Positions 18,530 to 28,052 of a stretch of DNA of 59,859 bases are shown here, piece after piece. Made by a program: the position numbers and the translations under genes. The stretch comes from Lentisphaerota bacterium. GTDB lineage: Bacteria; Verrucomicrobiota; Lentisphaeria; Victivallales; Victivallaceae. The notes under the pieces were generated by a model. That model ran no database searches. It had not been told where the DNA came from and saw only the letters and a program-made list of their open reading frames with translations. Where the stretch lies: NCBI GenBank assembly GCA_015061575.1, contig SUWF01000018.1, positions 1 through 59,859 on the forward strand. The letters run 5' to 3'. Position 1 is the first letter of the stretch; each line of letters starts with the position of its first letter.

Positions 18530-20230
18530 TCACATTTTCCGGAAGACGCTCTGCACCGTGCTGTTGCCCGTGCCGCTGGCGACCAGACACCGGGTGGGGA
18601 CGATCTGAAAGTTGCGCACACAGCGGGAGTCAATGATCTTCACCTCCGCTGGAATATAAAATTCCACCTGCACATTGTCGTTGCGCAAAATGAATTTTCC
18701 GTCACGCATTTGCACTTCAACTTCCGGCGCCAGCGGGAAGAGCAGCGACCAGCTTTTGCCGTCGCACCGGGTGATTTTATCGGTGATTTCGGCCACGCCG
18801 TCATTCAGATAAAGCTGCCGTTCCCAAACGGTATCGCCCCATTGCTCCGGAGCGGTCATCGTGGTGGTGATGGTGTGATCCTGCCACGGAGTCAACTGAC
18901 AAATACAGTAATTCAGCCAGCAATAGCGGCCATGCAAGGCGCTGTCGCCCCGGTTGTCGATCAACAGCGTGGCGTGGGCACGGGCGGTTTTGAAAAATTC
19001 CGCAAAAGCCGGATCATCATAGTTGCAGCAGCCGCCTTCTTCCACGAACGGTTTGCCGCCGAACCAGAGAGTAACGGCCTGTTTTCCGGCGTGATAATGG
19101 GCAAATTTGCTCAAGCATCTGGAGCAATCCAGCAGGGCAAATTCGTCATTGCTTTTGCGGATGGCCATTTCGGCATGAGGCAGCAGAACGAGCTGTTCGC
19201 CGGCAACCGGAGCTTTGGGGGGCAATGTATTCATAAATACATCCATATCCAGCGGATAACCATCGCTGATCACCGGCGTCATGCCGTTGGGCAGCTTGAT
19301 GAGGCCACAGAAGTCATAAGCTTTTTCCAGCCGTTTCAGCGCTGCGGCTTCCAGCGGCATATTGATTTGTTTGGCGCGCAGGGCAAAATCCCGGGCGATC
19401 CACGTTTCAAAAAAGTGATAAGACGGACTCAGATCGTAGCCCATGCCGTCGGGCAGAAAATCTTCATAAATATGAAATTGGCAATAGCGGAACCCTTTCA
19501 GGCGCCATTTTTCCGCTTGCGGGTGATCCGTAAATACCGCTCCGGCAGTAAACAACGCCAGTGCCCGCAAAAAGTCATGGTTGCCTCCTCTGGGCGGCGC
19601 ATCAAAATCGCTGGCCTGATAGATCACCCGGGCATGGTCAGCAATCATTTGGTCAAGCCGCTGATAATCCCCGTTATCAAACACTCCAAGATCTTTAATA
19701 AACCATACTGCATAAAGTATATGCAGTAATCTGCTGGCGGGCTGGAAATCAAACCACTGGTAAGTTACCGGGCCGTCAAACGTGCCATCGCTGGAGTTGT
19801 AATCCCGATCCCGGGCTTCCAGCACCGAGCGGTTCAACTCCCGGACTTCGTCGGTACTGGCCGGAGCCGGATAAAGTTTCCGGAAGCGGAAAATCACGCT
19901 TTTGACATACTCTGCCAGCTGCTTATCGCCTGTTATTTTGGCGATTCTGGCCAGCGGCACAATAAAGTACAAACGGTTGATCCAGCAGGATTGTTCGATC
20001 GTACTCCAGCGTTCAAATTTCTGAAAATCGATCGCATCGAGCGGGCCAAAGGCATCAAGCGCCCCCTCGTGCATGATCGCCCGGGTGATTTGTGCATCAT
20101 CGGTGCTGCCCAGCAAGTCACGATGGATAAACGAGCCGCCGCCGTCAAAGGGATAAAGCTCAAAAAAGTTGCAGCTGTCCAATATTTCCGCACTGAGTAC
20201 GGGAGTAAAACTTTCAACTTGGGAAATCAT
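18530..20230 (-). CDS. Heparinase II/III-like polysaccharide lyase
   Basis: A 566-aa protein with an alpha-helical toroid first half (WINRLYFIVPLARIAKITGD, FDGPVTYQWFDFQPASRLLH, PRGGNHDFLRALALF) and a beta-sandwich second half (FAHYHAGKQAVTLWFGGKPF, WERQLYLNDG). This is the heparinase II/III layout. GNHD and FAHYHAG are candidate catalytic regions. No signal peptide is visible, so it may act on imported oligosaccharides. It lies 16 nt downstream of the large glycoside-hydrolase gene, so the two probably form a glycan-degrading operon. Confidence 0.8.
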   Translation of the reverse strand: MISQVESFTPVLSAEILDSCNFFELYPFDGGGSFIHRDLLGSTDDAQITRAIMHEGALDAFGPLDAIDFQKFERWSTIEQSCWINRLYFIVPLARIAKITGDKQLAEYVKSVIFRFRKLYPAPASTDEVRELNRSVLEARDRDYNSSDGTFDGPVTYQWFDFQPASRLLHILYAVWFIKDLGVFDNGDYQRLDQMIADHARVIYQASDFDAPPRGGNHDFLRALALFTAGAVFTDHPQAEKWRLKGFRYCQFHIYEDFLPDGMGYDLSPSYHFFETWIARDFALRAKQINMPLEAAALKRLEKAYDFCGLIKLPNGMTPVISDGYPLDMDVFMNTLPPKAPVAGEQLVLLPHAEMAIRKSNDEFALLDCSRCLSKFAHYHAGKQAVTLWFGGKPFVEEGGCCNYDDPAFAEFFKTARAHATLLIDNRGDSALHGRYCWLNYCICQLTPWQDHTITTTMTAPEQWGDTVWERQLYLNDGVAEITDKITRCDGKSWSLLFPLAPEVEVQMRDGKFILRNDNVQVEFYIPAEVKIIDSRCVRNFQIVPTRCLVASGTGNSTVQSVFRKM

Positions 20231-20246
20231 CTTCTAAAATCCTTAT

Positions 20247-23200
20247 TTATTCGATAACAAAAATCTTGCTTACCGGTTCGGTATTGAGCCATGAATACTC
20301 TTTTACAGCTTTATCGGAACGCTGCGGCCAGATCATCCGCAGTTTGCGGTTTCCGGGCGCAGTAACTTTACACATTTTCCGCTCGGCAGTGGAATGTATT
20401 GCCAGATAAGAGGCACATTCATAGACTGCGATGTTGTCTTCCGAACGGATTTCCACTCCGGCTTCCTGCGCCAGCATCCGCAAAACTTCCACCGGCAGCA
20501 ACCCCAGCGTGCTGTAAGCTATATTGCCCAGCGTAACTGCTGCCGGAGTCTGACTGCCCGGCCAGACAGCCAGTTTGCGGTCAAACTTACGCGGTATCGG
20601 AGTCGGCGAAAAAGTCTCCTTCGGGTAGCCGTAACGTTTGCCTACGGCAAGATTTTTCACCGGATAAGCCAATTCGATCACACTTTTACGCACAGTTTTA
20701 TCCAGCACAAAATCCATTTTGGTCAACTCATTGGCAAAGTTCAAATTCAACCCGTTTCGGGCTGCAATGTTGGGAGTGAACAAAAAGAGCATTCTTATAT
20801 CGGGCTTTTGGGCCAGTTCGCGCACTTTTTGCTGTTCAGCTTCCGTCATATGGATGGGATTCAAGAAAATATAAAATTTATATTCCGGCAGTTGCGGATT
20901 GCTCAGGTCGCTTTGCATATATTCATCAAATGCCGCGCCGATACGGGCAATGGCTTCGCGCTGGATGATAGCGTAACGCATCAGGCTGTCGAACTTCTGC
21001 ATATGTTTGAGCTGCCGCAGATATTTAAGTGAATTATCATCGCCGAACACTGCGATCTGACTTCGGCCGGAACGGTCACGCAAAGCGGCGTCCTGAATAA
21101 TTTGATCAAGTTCTTTCAAGGTCGTGACCGTTTCCGGATCATCGTACCAGTGGTGATTATCTTCCAAGCCCATGCTGAGCAAATAAAAGCCGGAACGGCC
21201 GCAGATTGCTTTGGCCACTTCCCGCGCCAGTACCTGATCAAACTGCGATGTGTGCCGCACACTGTAGGCGTATCCGGCCGGAAAAGTCAGATGAGTGCGC
21301 AAATCGTTTTCATTGATCCATATCTTGTTATGCAGCTGGCAGCTGCCGGGACTGGGCGAGTCAAAACTGCCGACCCCGCCGACATCCCGGAACTCCTTGC
21401 GGTACTGCAGCGGCCCCATATAAATATCCATAGTGGGTATATCCAGCGCGGCACCTTCAGCCAGGCCGCCGCCCTGTTCGGCGATCATATACATACCCAC
21501 ATCCATGATATGTCCGTAAAGTGCTCCGGTCAGCCAGTTGCCGTTGGTTTTGCGCTTGATTATTTTGCTGTAATGGGTCATACCATCGACCACGGCCTGC
21601 GAAAGTGCTTCGGCGTAATCAATAACATTGGCACGCTTAAGCGGATCGCGCAAAAATCCGCAATCATTGGCCGCCCGCTCCACATGGCCGGGAATGGCAG
21701 CATTATCAAAAGTAACATTGCTCTGACGCCAGGCGGCCTGCAATTTTTCATTTGTTCCATACTTTTTGCGCAGATAATTCCGGAAATATTTGAGCATCGG
21801 CAAGCTGTAATCACTGAACGCGCCATCAACCGAGGGATCCGCTGAATTCCAGTAATGCAGCCACTGGCCTTCTTCACCCTCGCTGACCACACAGCCGATG
21901 ATTTTGTCGGCATAGGGCGCTGCGGCCACATGGTCAATTAATTGTTCAATATATTCAGCAACATAAGCGCGCCATTTTTCGCTGACCAGCGAACAATTGT
22001 TGCGGGTGGCACCGTTATCAAACACCACCCGTTCTTCCGGATGTCTGGCAATAAAAGCCCCCTGCGAATCGCGCAGATTGACCTTCAAGATGGCCCGGGC
22101 CTGCGGATTACCTTCAAGCATGGCCGCAGCCGTGGAATCCAGATAGTCAAAATCCGGTACCGTCCCCCGCCAGTCCGGGCGCATATACAAATGCACCAGA
22201 TTCCAGTTTGCATGATTGAACAGCCGGTGATGGGTCATTTGCAGCGGCAGCGTACAGAGCCGCGATGCTGAAAACATCGGCAGCATGGGTTTATCTTCCA
22301 CCATGATCGTCGGTACTCCATTGAGCTGCCGGATCCTGGCCCGGCCCAGCGGAGCACGGCGGTCATTGACAATTCGCAGCTTGACTGTGAACGGTTGTTC
22401 CGGGCGGCTGACGATTTGCGAATACGCCGATTTGAATTCCAGAGTATATTCTCCGCTGATAAGATAATCGGGGATTTTCAGCGCTATGGGGATTGTACTT
22501 TCCGCGTTGCCCGCCGGTAATTTACCTGCATACCAGACCCGGAAAATATTTTTGCCTTTACGCATAATGATCTGAAAAGGCATTTCCACTATCGGCGCAT
22601 CGGCCTGGACTTTTATTGACAGTTTGATTGTTTCGCCAGCCTTGGCCTGCGCAGGAAAAACCCCGGGATTGAGCATTTTTACTTCGGTCAGACGGGTGTT
22701 GAGTTTGTAATTTACATTGCCCCACTCGCCCTGCGGCGGCCTGGCCAGGATCACACAATTTTTCCAGCTGCGGTCATCAAAATTGCGGTGCGTCCAGTTT
22801 TCCGGCGGCATACTGCGGCTGTATTTCCAGCTGTTGTCGGTAATAAATTTTTCTTCACGGCCATCAGCATAGCGGCAGTCCAGCTCGCCTAAAAATCCGG
22901 CCGAATAACGGAATTGATGGACTTTTACGGCAACAACATTTTTACCGGCAGTAAGATATTTGCTTATATCGTAATTGGGCGGATTGGAGCGGCCGCTGAA
23001 ATGCCCGACCTTGTGGCCATTAACATAAACATCGCCCACATCATCCACTGCGCACTGCAAAATGGCCCGGAGCGGTTTTTCCTTGAAATCGTACACTTTG
23101 CGCAGCCATACATCAATATTATCCACCCGGCGGCTGCCGAACCATATCCAGTTGGCGTTCCAGTTTTCCTGCGGATAGTCTTTTACATAAACGCGTATGC

Positions 23201-24047
23201 CGTCCAGCTCTACGGTGCTCTCTCCGGGAAAGACCACCCGGCAGCGGCGGCAATCCGGCAGACTGCTCAAGTCAAAAACCACGCTGCCGGAGAGTTCCCG
23301 GGCCTGGATTTCCTGCGGAATTTTTTCAAACCGGCAAGTTTCTTCGTTCCAGATAAAAAAAGAACCGATCTTGGGAAGATTTCCGCCGATCAGCTGCAGG
23401 CAACTGAATCCGCATACTTGCGAGGAAACGAATTCTATCTTGGGCGCCGGATCGGTCAACCGCGCAAAAGGAGAACTTTTGAGCTTATTATCTGCTGAAC
23501 TGACATTTTGGAACTTGAAAAAAAGCTCCCCGGTCTGATCACGACCGGTAAGCTGAGAAACTTTTTCCAAAAAGCGGAATTCCAGCTTGCGGAACTCTGC
23601 ACTGCCGGTATTTTGCGCCGCACCGGCCGCCGGCTGCAGCATGATCTGCAAACCGACTGCGCCATCGGCCCATTCCTCCGGAGCAATCTTGCGAATATAA
23701 CTTGCAAAGCCATCTGCATCAACTTTGCCGCGCCGGACAGCGGAAAAGCCGGAAAGCTTTTTATTGTTTTTATCCAGCACCCGGATGAAAACTGCGGGGC
23801 GGTTTTTGCTGCCGGGCGCGGTTTTTACCTGCACACTCAGCACAAAATCTTTACCTTTTTCAATGGGCGTGACCCGGGCGGTCATCAAATACAATCCGGC
23901 ATCGGTCCGATCATCATTCAGAGTGATAACTCCGTTATTTTCACTCTTTTTCATACCGATCCATTTGATTTTTCCGGTATTCGCCTCAGCGGCAGCAAGC
24001 TGCAGCATCATAACTGCACTCAGCAGCAGTAATAAACTTTTTTTCAT
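20247..24047 (-). CDS. Large secreted glycoside hydrolase (beta-galactosidase-like)
   Basis: A 1266-aa protein with a Sec signal (MKKSLLLLLSAVMMLQLAAA). Beta-sandwich modules follow, including a GH2/rhamnosidase-type sugar-binding segment (VGDVYVNGHKVGHF, about residue 338). A TIM-barrel region runs from about 580. GCVVSEGEEGQWLHYWNS (about 713) carries acidic residues suited to a GH42-like acid/base. The C-terminal part resembles a glutamine-amidotransferase-like trimerisation domain (IQREAIARIGAAFDEYMQ, about 1030). It is probably periplasmic or extracellular. The family assignment is by gestalt only; the substrate is unknown. Confidence 0.72.
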   Translation of the reverse strand: MKKSLLLLLSAVMMLQLAAAEANTGKIKWIGMKKSENNGVITLNDDRTDAGLYLMTARVTPIEKGKDFVLSVQVKTAPGSKNRPAVFIRVLDKNNKKLSGFSAVRRGKVDADGFASYIRKIAPEEWADGAVGLQIMLQPAAGAAQNTGSAEFRKLEFRFLEKVSQLTGRDQTGELFFKFQNVSSADNKLKSSPFARLTDPAPKIEFVSSQVCGFSCLQLIGGNLPKIGSFFIWNEETCRFEKIPQEIQARELSGSVVFDLSSLPDCRRCRVVFPGESTVELDGIRVYVKDYPQENWNANWIWFGSRRVDNIDVWLRKVYDFKEKPLRAILQCAVDDVGDVYVNGHKVGHFSGRSNPPNYDISKYLTAGKNVVAVKVHQFRYSAGFLGELDCRYADGREEKFITDNSWKYSRSMPPENWTHRNFDDRSWKNCVILARPPQGEWGNVNYKLNTRLTEVKMLNPGVFPAQAKAGETIKLSIKVQADAPIVEMPFQIIMRKGKNIFRVWYAGKLPAGNAESTIPIALKIPDYLISGEYTLEFKSAYSQIVSRPEQPFTVKLRIVNDRRAPLGRARIRQLNGVPTIMVEDKPMLPMFSASRLCTLPLQMTHHRLFNHANWNLVHLYMRPDWRGTVPDFDYLDSTAAAMLEGNPQARAILKVNLRDSQGAFIARHPEERVVFDNGATRNNCSLVSEKWRAYVAEYIEQLIDHVAAAPYADKIIGCVVSEGEEGQWLHYWNSADPSVDGAFSDYSLPMLKYFRNYLRKKYGTNEKLQAAWRQSNVTFDNAAIPGHVERAANDCGFLRDPLKRANVIDYAEALSQAVVDGMTHYSKIIKRKTNGNWLTGALYGHIMDVGMYMIAEQGGGLAEGAALDIPTMDIYMGPLQYRKEFRDVGGVGSFDSPSPGSCQLHNKIWINENDLRTHLTFPAGYAYSVRHTSQFDQVLAREVAKAICGRSGFYLLSMGLEDNHHWYDDPETVTTLKELDQIIQDAALRDRSGRSQIAVFGDDNSLKYLRQLKHMQKFDSLMRYAIIQREAIARIGAAFDEYMQSDLSNPQLPEYKFYIFLNPIHMTEAEQQKVRELAQKPDIRMLFLFTPNIAARNGLNLNFANELTKMDFVLDKTVRKSVIELAYPVKNLAVGKRYGYPKETFSPTPIPRKFDRKLAVWPGSQTPAAVTLGNIAYSTLGLLPVEVLRMLAQEAGVEIRSEDNIAVYECASYLAIHSTAERKMCKVTAPGNRKLRMIWPQRSDKAVKEYSWLNTEPVSKIFVIE

Positions 24048-24076
24048 CTTTTCTTCCTGATAATATAAAAATTTAA

Positions 24077-24391
24077 TTATTTTTTGATATTTTGGGCCCG
24101 GAGGATGATCTCATCTGCTGTCAGATTATCCAGCAGCAGCATGATCCCGGCATCGCCCATGCCGCTGCCGTATTCTGCGGCCCGTTTGCGCTCATACTGA
24201 AAAATCTTTTCAATGGCCCTATCCAGTGCTTCCTGCTTTTGGGCCGGAAGCGTCTGCCGCATACTCTGTAAACTTTTCCGGTAAGTTTCCGCATCTTTAG
24301 CATTGATCCGGGCCTTGCTGCAGCCGCCGGATAACCCAGCACAGCTCACAGCCAGCAAGAATAACACGCTGTATTGGAAAAGCTTTTTCAT
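24077..24391 (-). CDS. Small lipoprotein (DUF6694-like)
   Basis: A 104-aa protein with a signal peptide and lipobox (CAGLSGGCSK) followed by a helical domain (AKDAETYRKSLQSMRQTL) and LDNLTADEIILRAQNIKK at the end. The pattern resembles small DUF6694-like lipoproteins; the function is unknown. The start at 24391 is chosen for the signal peptide. It lies between a pseudopilin (16 nt upstream) and the 1266-aa hydrolase gene (29 nt downstream), consistent with one operon. Confidence 0.7.
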   Translation of the reverse strand: MKKLFQYSVLFLLAVSCAGLSGGCSKARINAKDAETYRKSLQSMRQTLPAQKQEALDRAIEKIFQYERKRAAEYGSGMGDAGIMLLLDNLTADEIILRAQNIKK

Positions 24392-24407
24392 AAAAACCCC
24401 CAAATCC

Positions 24408-25172
24408 TTATTCAAAATCATCAAAGTAAGTCGGGAAACGGCTCCAGCCTTCGTTGTACGAATTGCCCTGATTTTCGGTCAGAGTAACAGTTTTAACATA
24501 GCCGCCGAGGAAGGCCGCATTAGCTCCGTTGACATGGTTGCGTCCGCCAACTTTGATTTCGTGGATACCCTGCTTGCCGTCATTGCCGCCGGTGAAATCG
24601 TGCCAGATAATACATCCGGGGTTGTCACGGCCGATGATCCGCCGCTGCCGTTTTTCTCCGGCGGCGGCAGAGCCGAACAGAGTAGTGGCATTGGTCAGAT
24701 CAAAGTGCAAATGCACATAACTCATCTGCAGTTTGGTACTGCGGGCCACAGTGCCGCCGGCCGAACCGAAGTTCATCGAATCACTGGGACATTTATAATA
24801 CTTGCTGCCGATTTCATATGCCTTTTTCCAGGTATTGCCGTCTGCACCGACCGGAGCGCCGAAGTATTCGCCATACACCAGCAAATCCGGAGCGTTATAG
24901 GCCGAATCGTAAGCCATAAAGTAAGATGTGTAATAACTTCTCAGATAGATCAACTGACCGTGATTATCATTGGCATACATAGTGTCAGCGAGCATATTCT
25001 GTTTGAGGTTGCTTATACAGTTGGCACTGCGGGCCCGCTCCCGCGCCGCCGAAAGCGCCGGCAGAAGCATTGCCGCCAGAATCGCAATAATGGCAATTAC
25101 AACCAGTAACTCGATCAGTGTGAAGTTCCAAGTAACAGTGGCTTTGCAGCCCGGAGTATTGTGCTTTTTCAT
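24408..25172 (-). CDS. Secreted pseudopilin (prepilin-type N-terminal domain, DUF1559-like)
   Basis: A 254-aa protein with the prepilin signal [20 protein letters not shown] at about residue 17, then [19 protein letters not shown], the usual DUF1559 continuation. The C-terminal H-x9-DG-like motif is [12 protein letters not shown] (Gly replaces Asp). The start at 25172 is chosen because the signal then begins correctly. It is the first gene of the minus-strand run pseudopilin, lipoprotein, hydrolase, heparinase-like, which suggests a surface glycan-processing set. Confidence 0.87.
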   Translation of the reverse strand: MKKHNTPGCKATVTWNFTLIELLVVIAIIAILAAMLLPALSAARERARSANCISNLKQNMLADTMYANDNHGQLIYLRSYYTSYFMAYDSAYNAPDLLVYGEYFGAPVGADGNTWKKAYEIGSKYYKCPSDSMNFGSAGGTVARSTKLQMSYVHLHFDLTNATTLFGSAAAGEKRQRRIIGRDNPGCIIWHDFTGGNDGKQGIHEIKVGGRNHVNGANAAFLGGYVKTVTLTENQGNSYNEGWSRFPTYFDDFE

Positions 25173-25400
25173 AACAACATATCCCTTCAGATAAATTAAG
25201 TAATATTGCAAATGAATCCACTGAAAAAAAATATACTGCAATCCCCCTTCAATTACAATGAACAATAATTTTATTTAACGAACTATATTCTCAAAAAAAG
25301 TATTTGATAATTGGCAATTTGCCGCCGCAATGCTATGTTAACAGTCAACACTCTGTCTGAACAGCAAAATTTTCAGAAAAAAAACGGAGAACGGCAATTT

Positions 25401-26297
25401 ATGAGCTTTGATAAAACTTTGGTATATCCCGGCAATATATACTTTGCGCATGATCCGGAATTTCCTCTGCGCGTATGGGTTGAACGCGAACAGGGCAACA
25501 ACCGTATGCACCGCCACGAGTTTTGCGAATGTATTTTTGTCACCGGCGGGCGGGCCATGCACCACAGCGGCAACGCTTTGCCGCAAGCTATCGGCGCTGG
25601 CGACATACTGGTGATCCCCATTGGCGGCAAGCACCGTTTCAGTGCGGTGGAAAATTTATCGGTGGTGAATCTGCTGTTTGATCCCTCCCGGCTGCCTTCG
25701 CTGCTCATGGAGCTCTATTCCAAGCCGGCCTACCGGGAGCTTTTTATGCGCAATATAAACTACTACGCCGATCGCAGCTATCCGCATTTTCAGCCGGAAG
25801 CAGAAAAATTTTCCGAAATGTGCGAGTACCTTGATCGCATAGCTGAAGTCAATTTCATCAAAGGTATGCACTGCTACAAACTGGGCCTTTTTATGGTGCT
25901 TATGAGCATGATCTGCGACGCTAATTTGCATGGTGCAGCCAATGACTCCGCCGATCATGCCCCGTGGGATATGCTGAAAGTGTCGGCCTATTTGGAGCGT
26001 AACTTTGCCCGCCGGATCTCGCTTGATGAGCTGCTTAAACTAACGGGAATGTCCCGGGCGACCTTGATGCGGCACTTTCATGCGGCCTTCGGGGTAACGC
26101 CGATAGCGTATCTGCGGCGGGTGCGATTAAAAAACGCCGCACATCTGCTGGTCAACAGCGAATATACTTTGCAGGAGATCTCGCTCAAGACCGGTTTTTT
26201 TTCGGATTCCTATTTTTTCCGGGAGTTCCGCCGTTCCTACGGCGCAACGCCCAACGAATACCGCCGGAATAATGCAAAAACCCCCTCCACACAGTGA
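25401..26297 (+). CDS. AraC family regulator with cupin sensor domain
   Basis: A 298-aa protein. The N-terminal cupin shows MHRHEFCECIFVTGGRAMHH (about residue 33) and GDILVIPIGGKH. The C-terminal HTH pair shows LLKLTGMSRATLMRHFHAAF followed by ISLKTGFFSDSYFFREFRRS. It is divergent from the pseudopilin-hydrolase operon and is a likely regulator of it. The start at 25401 fits the cupin fold and has GGAGAA upstream. Confidence 0.86.
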   Translation: MSFDKTLVYPGNIYFAHDPEFPLRVWVEREQGNNRMHRHEFCECIFVTGGRAMHHSGNALPQAIGAGDILVIPIGGKHRFSAVENLSVVNLLFDPSRLPSLLMELYSKPAYRELFMRNINYYADRSYPHFQPEAEKFSEMCEYLDRIAEVNFIKGMHCYKLGLFMVLMSMICDANLHGAANDSADHAPWDMLKVSAYLERNFARRISLDELLKLTGMSRATLMRHFHAAFGVTPIAYLRRVRLKNAAHLLVNSEYTLQEISLKTGFFSDSYFFREFRRSYGATPNEYRRNNAKTPSTQ

Positions 26298-26316
26298 AGC
26301 GGGTTTGGGGGTTTTA
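26277..26316. terminator. Bidirectional intrinsic terminator
   Basis: AAAACCCCC near 26278 pairs with GGGGGTTTT near 26308, with A and T runs on the two sides. It lies between the convergent AraC gene and the LTXXQ-like gene. Confidence 0.8.
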
Positions 26317-26330
26317 AGCAGTAAAATACT

Positions 26331-26828
26331 TTACTTTTCAGGGGTATGGGTGTGGTTGCCCCGGCGGGGCATCAAGGGCATTTTCAGCAATCTGTCCAGC
26401 TCGCGGGCGACCAGTTCGTCCTGCCGTTTTTCCCGGTCGGCAAGTTCCTGACGGAGCTTATTCAAATCGGCTTCGGCCTTGGCGATACGTTCTTTTTGAG
26501 CGGCGGTCACGGCCCGGAAATCTTCCCGGATGCGCTTGATCAATTCATCATGCAGCGCTGTCCGTTCCTTTTCGGGCATGATCTTCCAGGCGTTGATCAA
26601 TACCATGATTTCAAAGCGGCGTTTGCGGGCGGCGTTGAATTTCTGACGTTCTTCCGGCGTCATGTTTTCCAGCGAGCGTTTTTTGCTGAAGTGGGCGTTA
26701 TGATTTTTGTCGGCATACACCGGCTGCGCCATCTTCGGACGGCGTGGTTCCGGTTTGCGCACCTGCTTTTCCTGAGCGGAAACGACCGCTGTCATTGCAA
26801 CAGCCAGCAACATACATACGATTTTCAT
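26331..26828 (-). CDS. Periplasmic LTXXQ/CpxP-like helical protein
   Basis: A 165-aa exported protein with signal peptide MKIVCMLLAVAMTAVVSAQ. A basic, Pro-rich stretch is followed by a long helical region starting MTPEERQKFNAARKRR, close to the LTPEQ repeat of CpxP/Spy-type periplasmic chaperones, and a coiled coil (KAEADLNKLRQELADREKRQ). It follows an anti-sigma gene at 1 nt spacing and a sigma gene, so it is probably an envelope-stress effector or sensor. The family call is inference. Confidence 0.6.
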   Translation of the reverse strand: MKIVCMLLAVAMTAVVSAQEKQVRKPEPRRPKMAQPVYADKNHNAHFSKKRSLENMTPEERQKFNAARKRRFEIMVLINAWKIMPEKERTALHDELIKRIREDFRAVTAAQKERIAKAEADLNKLRQELADREKRQDELVARELDRLLKMPLMPRRGNHTHTPEK

Positions 26829-26829
26829 T

Positions 26830-27375
26830 TTACAACCAATCCTCACTGTAAAAATTAGATAATTCAATACTCCACTGATCGCTGCCGCTGCGGGCGGCCC
26901 GCATGGAATCAATGCACTGATTTTCTTTGCTGGAAGTTTGATCCCAGGTCATTTTGACGCTGTTTTCTTCCAGCAAAGTATTCAGCGTCGATTCGTCAAA
27001 CCACTGCAGCTCAGCGGCGGCATAATTGTTTTTATAACTGTTGATCGGGCTTGACGGCAGATTCAAATATATTCCACCGGCAAAGATTGCCGCTGCCGCC
27101 GCTGCGGAAAGCGGATACAGCCAGAATTTCAGCCGTTTACGCTGCTGTTGATGGCGGTTTTTTACTGCGCTGCAAATTTCGGAAAACTCCGGCAGTACGC
27201 AGTCATCGGCAGGCAGACTCTTGAGCATAAGCTGCTGAAAATCTGCAAATTCCCGGCACGCTGGGCAGGCATCCAGATGAACTTGGACTGCCGGATTTTC
27301 CTGAACAGAACCGGCAACGATCGCCATTTCGCACTCCCGGCAGCTGCAGGAAGCGGTTTTTCGGTTTTTTTCCAT
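26830..27375 (-). CDS. Zinc-finger type anti-sigma factor
   Basis: A 181-aa protein. The N-terminal half has the ZAS-type motif H-x3-C-x2-C (VHLDACPACREF, about residue 32) preceded by SCSCRECE. A single transmembrane helix at about 84-104 (YPLSAAAAAAIFAGGIYL) places the C-terminal domain in the periplasm. It would hold the adjacent sigma factor inactive until an envelope signal. The ATG at 27375 is 9 nt from AAGGA; an upstream GTG is possible. It lies 12 nt after the sigma gene. Confidence 0.82.
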   Translation of the reverse strand: MEKNRKTASCSCRECEMAIVAGSVQENPAVQVHLDACPACREFADFQQLMLKSLPADDCVLPEFSEICSAVKNRHQQQRKRLKFWLYPLSAAAAAAIFAGGIYLNLPSSPINSYKNNYAAAELQWFDESTLNTLLEENSVKMTWDQTSSKENQCIDSMRAARSGSDQWSIELSNFYSEDWL

Positions 27376-27387
27376 ACTCACTATTCC

Positions 27388-27969
27388 TTATTGACACAGT
27401 TTGTGCCGTAAAAATTTCAAACAATTATGCATACGCCCCAGCGCAGTGTTGATCGGGCACTTCTGGATTTCGGCAATTTCCTTGAAACTCAGATTATTTT
27501 GCCGCATGATAAACACTTCCCGCTGTTCCGGCGGCAGCTCCGATAAAAGCTGTTGGAGTTTTTCCGTAAGCTCCTGCGCTCCAACCATACCCGAAGGCTC
27601 GGTATTGATTTTGCTAATGTCCGGCAATTCACCATCTTCGGTGGTCGTGCCTAACTTGGCGCGGCTTTTTTCGCGCCGGAAATGCTCCAGCACCTGATTG
27701 CGGGCGATCCGGAAAATCCACGCACCGAACTTGCCGTCTGGCGAATAGTTGCAAAGATTTTTGATCACTTTGATCCACAACTCCTGAAACATATCGTCAG
27801 CAGTCATGTTGTCATGATTGAGCATCCGGTTCAAATAGCTGTACAGCGGCCGCCGGTAGCGGTAATAGAGCTGTTCCACGGCTGCTTCGCTGCCATTGGC
27901 GGCGGCTGCCGCCAGCAGGTCATCTCCGACAGCGTTATTTTCTGGAGAACAGCTGTTGATATTTTCCAT
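27388..27969 (-). CDS. RNA polymerase sigma factor, ECF type
   Basis: A 193-aa sigma-70 family factor. Region 2 runs from LYYRYRRPLYSYLNRM to MFQELWIKVIKNL and FGAWIFRIARNQVLEHFRR. Region 4 is LPPEQREVFIMRQNNLSFKE followed by CPINTALGRMHNCLKFLR. It directs transcription of a stress regulon and is probably inhibited by the next gene product. Starts at 27969 (AGGTG upstream) and 28005 are both possible. A TATAAT-like sequence near 28006 favours the shorter form. Confidence 0.9.
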   Translation of the reverse strand: MENINSCSPENNAVGDDLLAAAAANGSEAAVEQLYYRYRRPLYSYLNRMLNHDNMTADDMFQELWIKVIKNLCNYSPDGKFGAWIFRIARNQVLEHFRREKSRAKLGTTTEDGELPDISKINTEPSGMVGAQELTEKLQQLLSELPPEQREVFIMRQNNLSFKEIAEIQKCPINTALGRMHNCLKFLRHKLCQ

Positions 27970-28052
27970 TTCTGCACCTGTTTGAACTGAATTGCTTTTG
28001 CTCATTATAATGCGTATCAAAAGATTTTTATTGTCGGAAGAAGCTATTTTTT

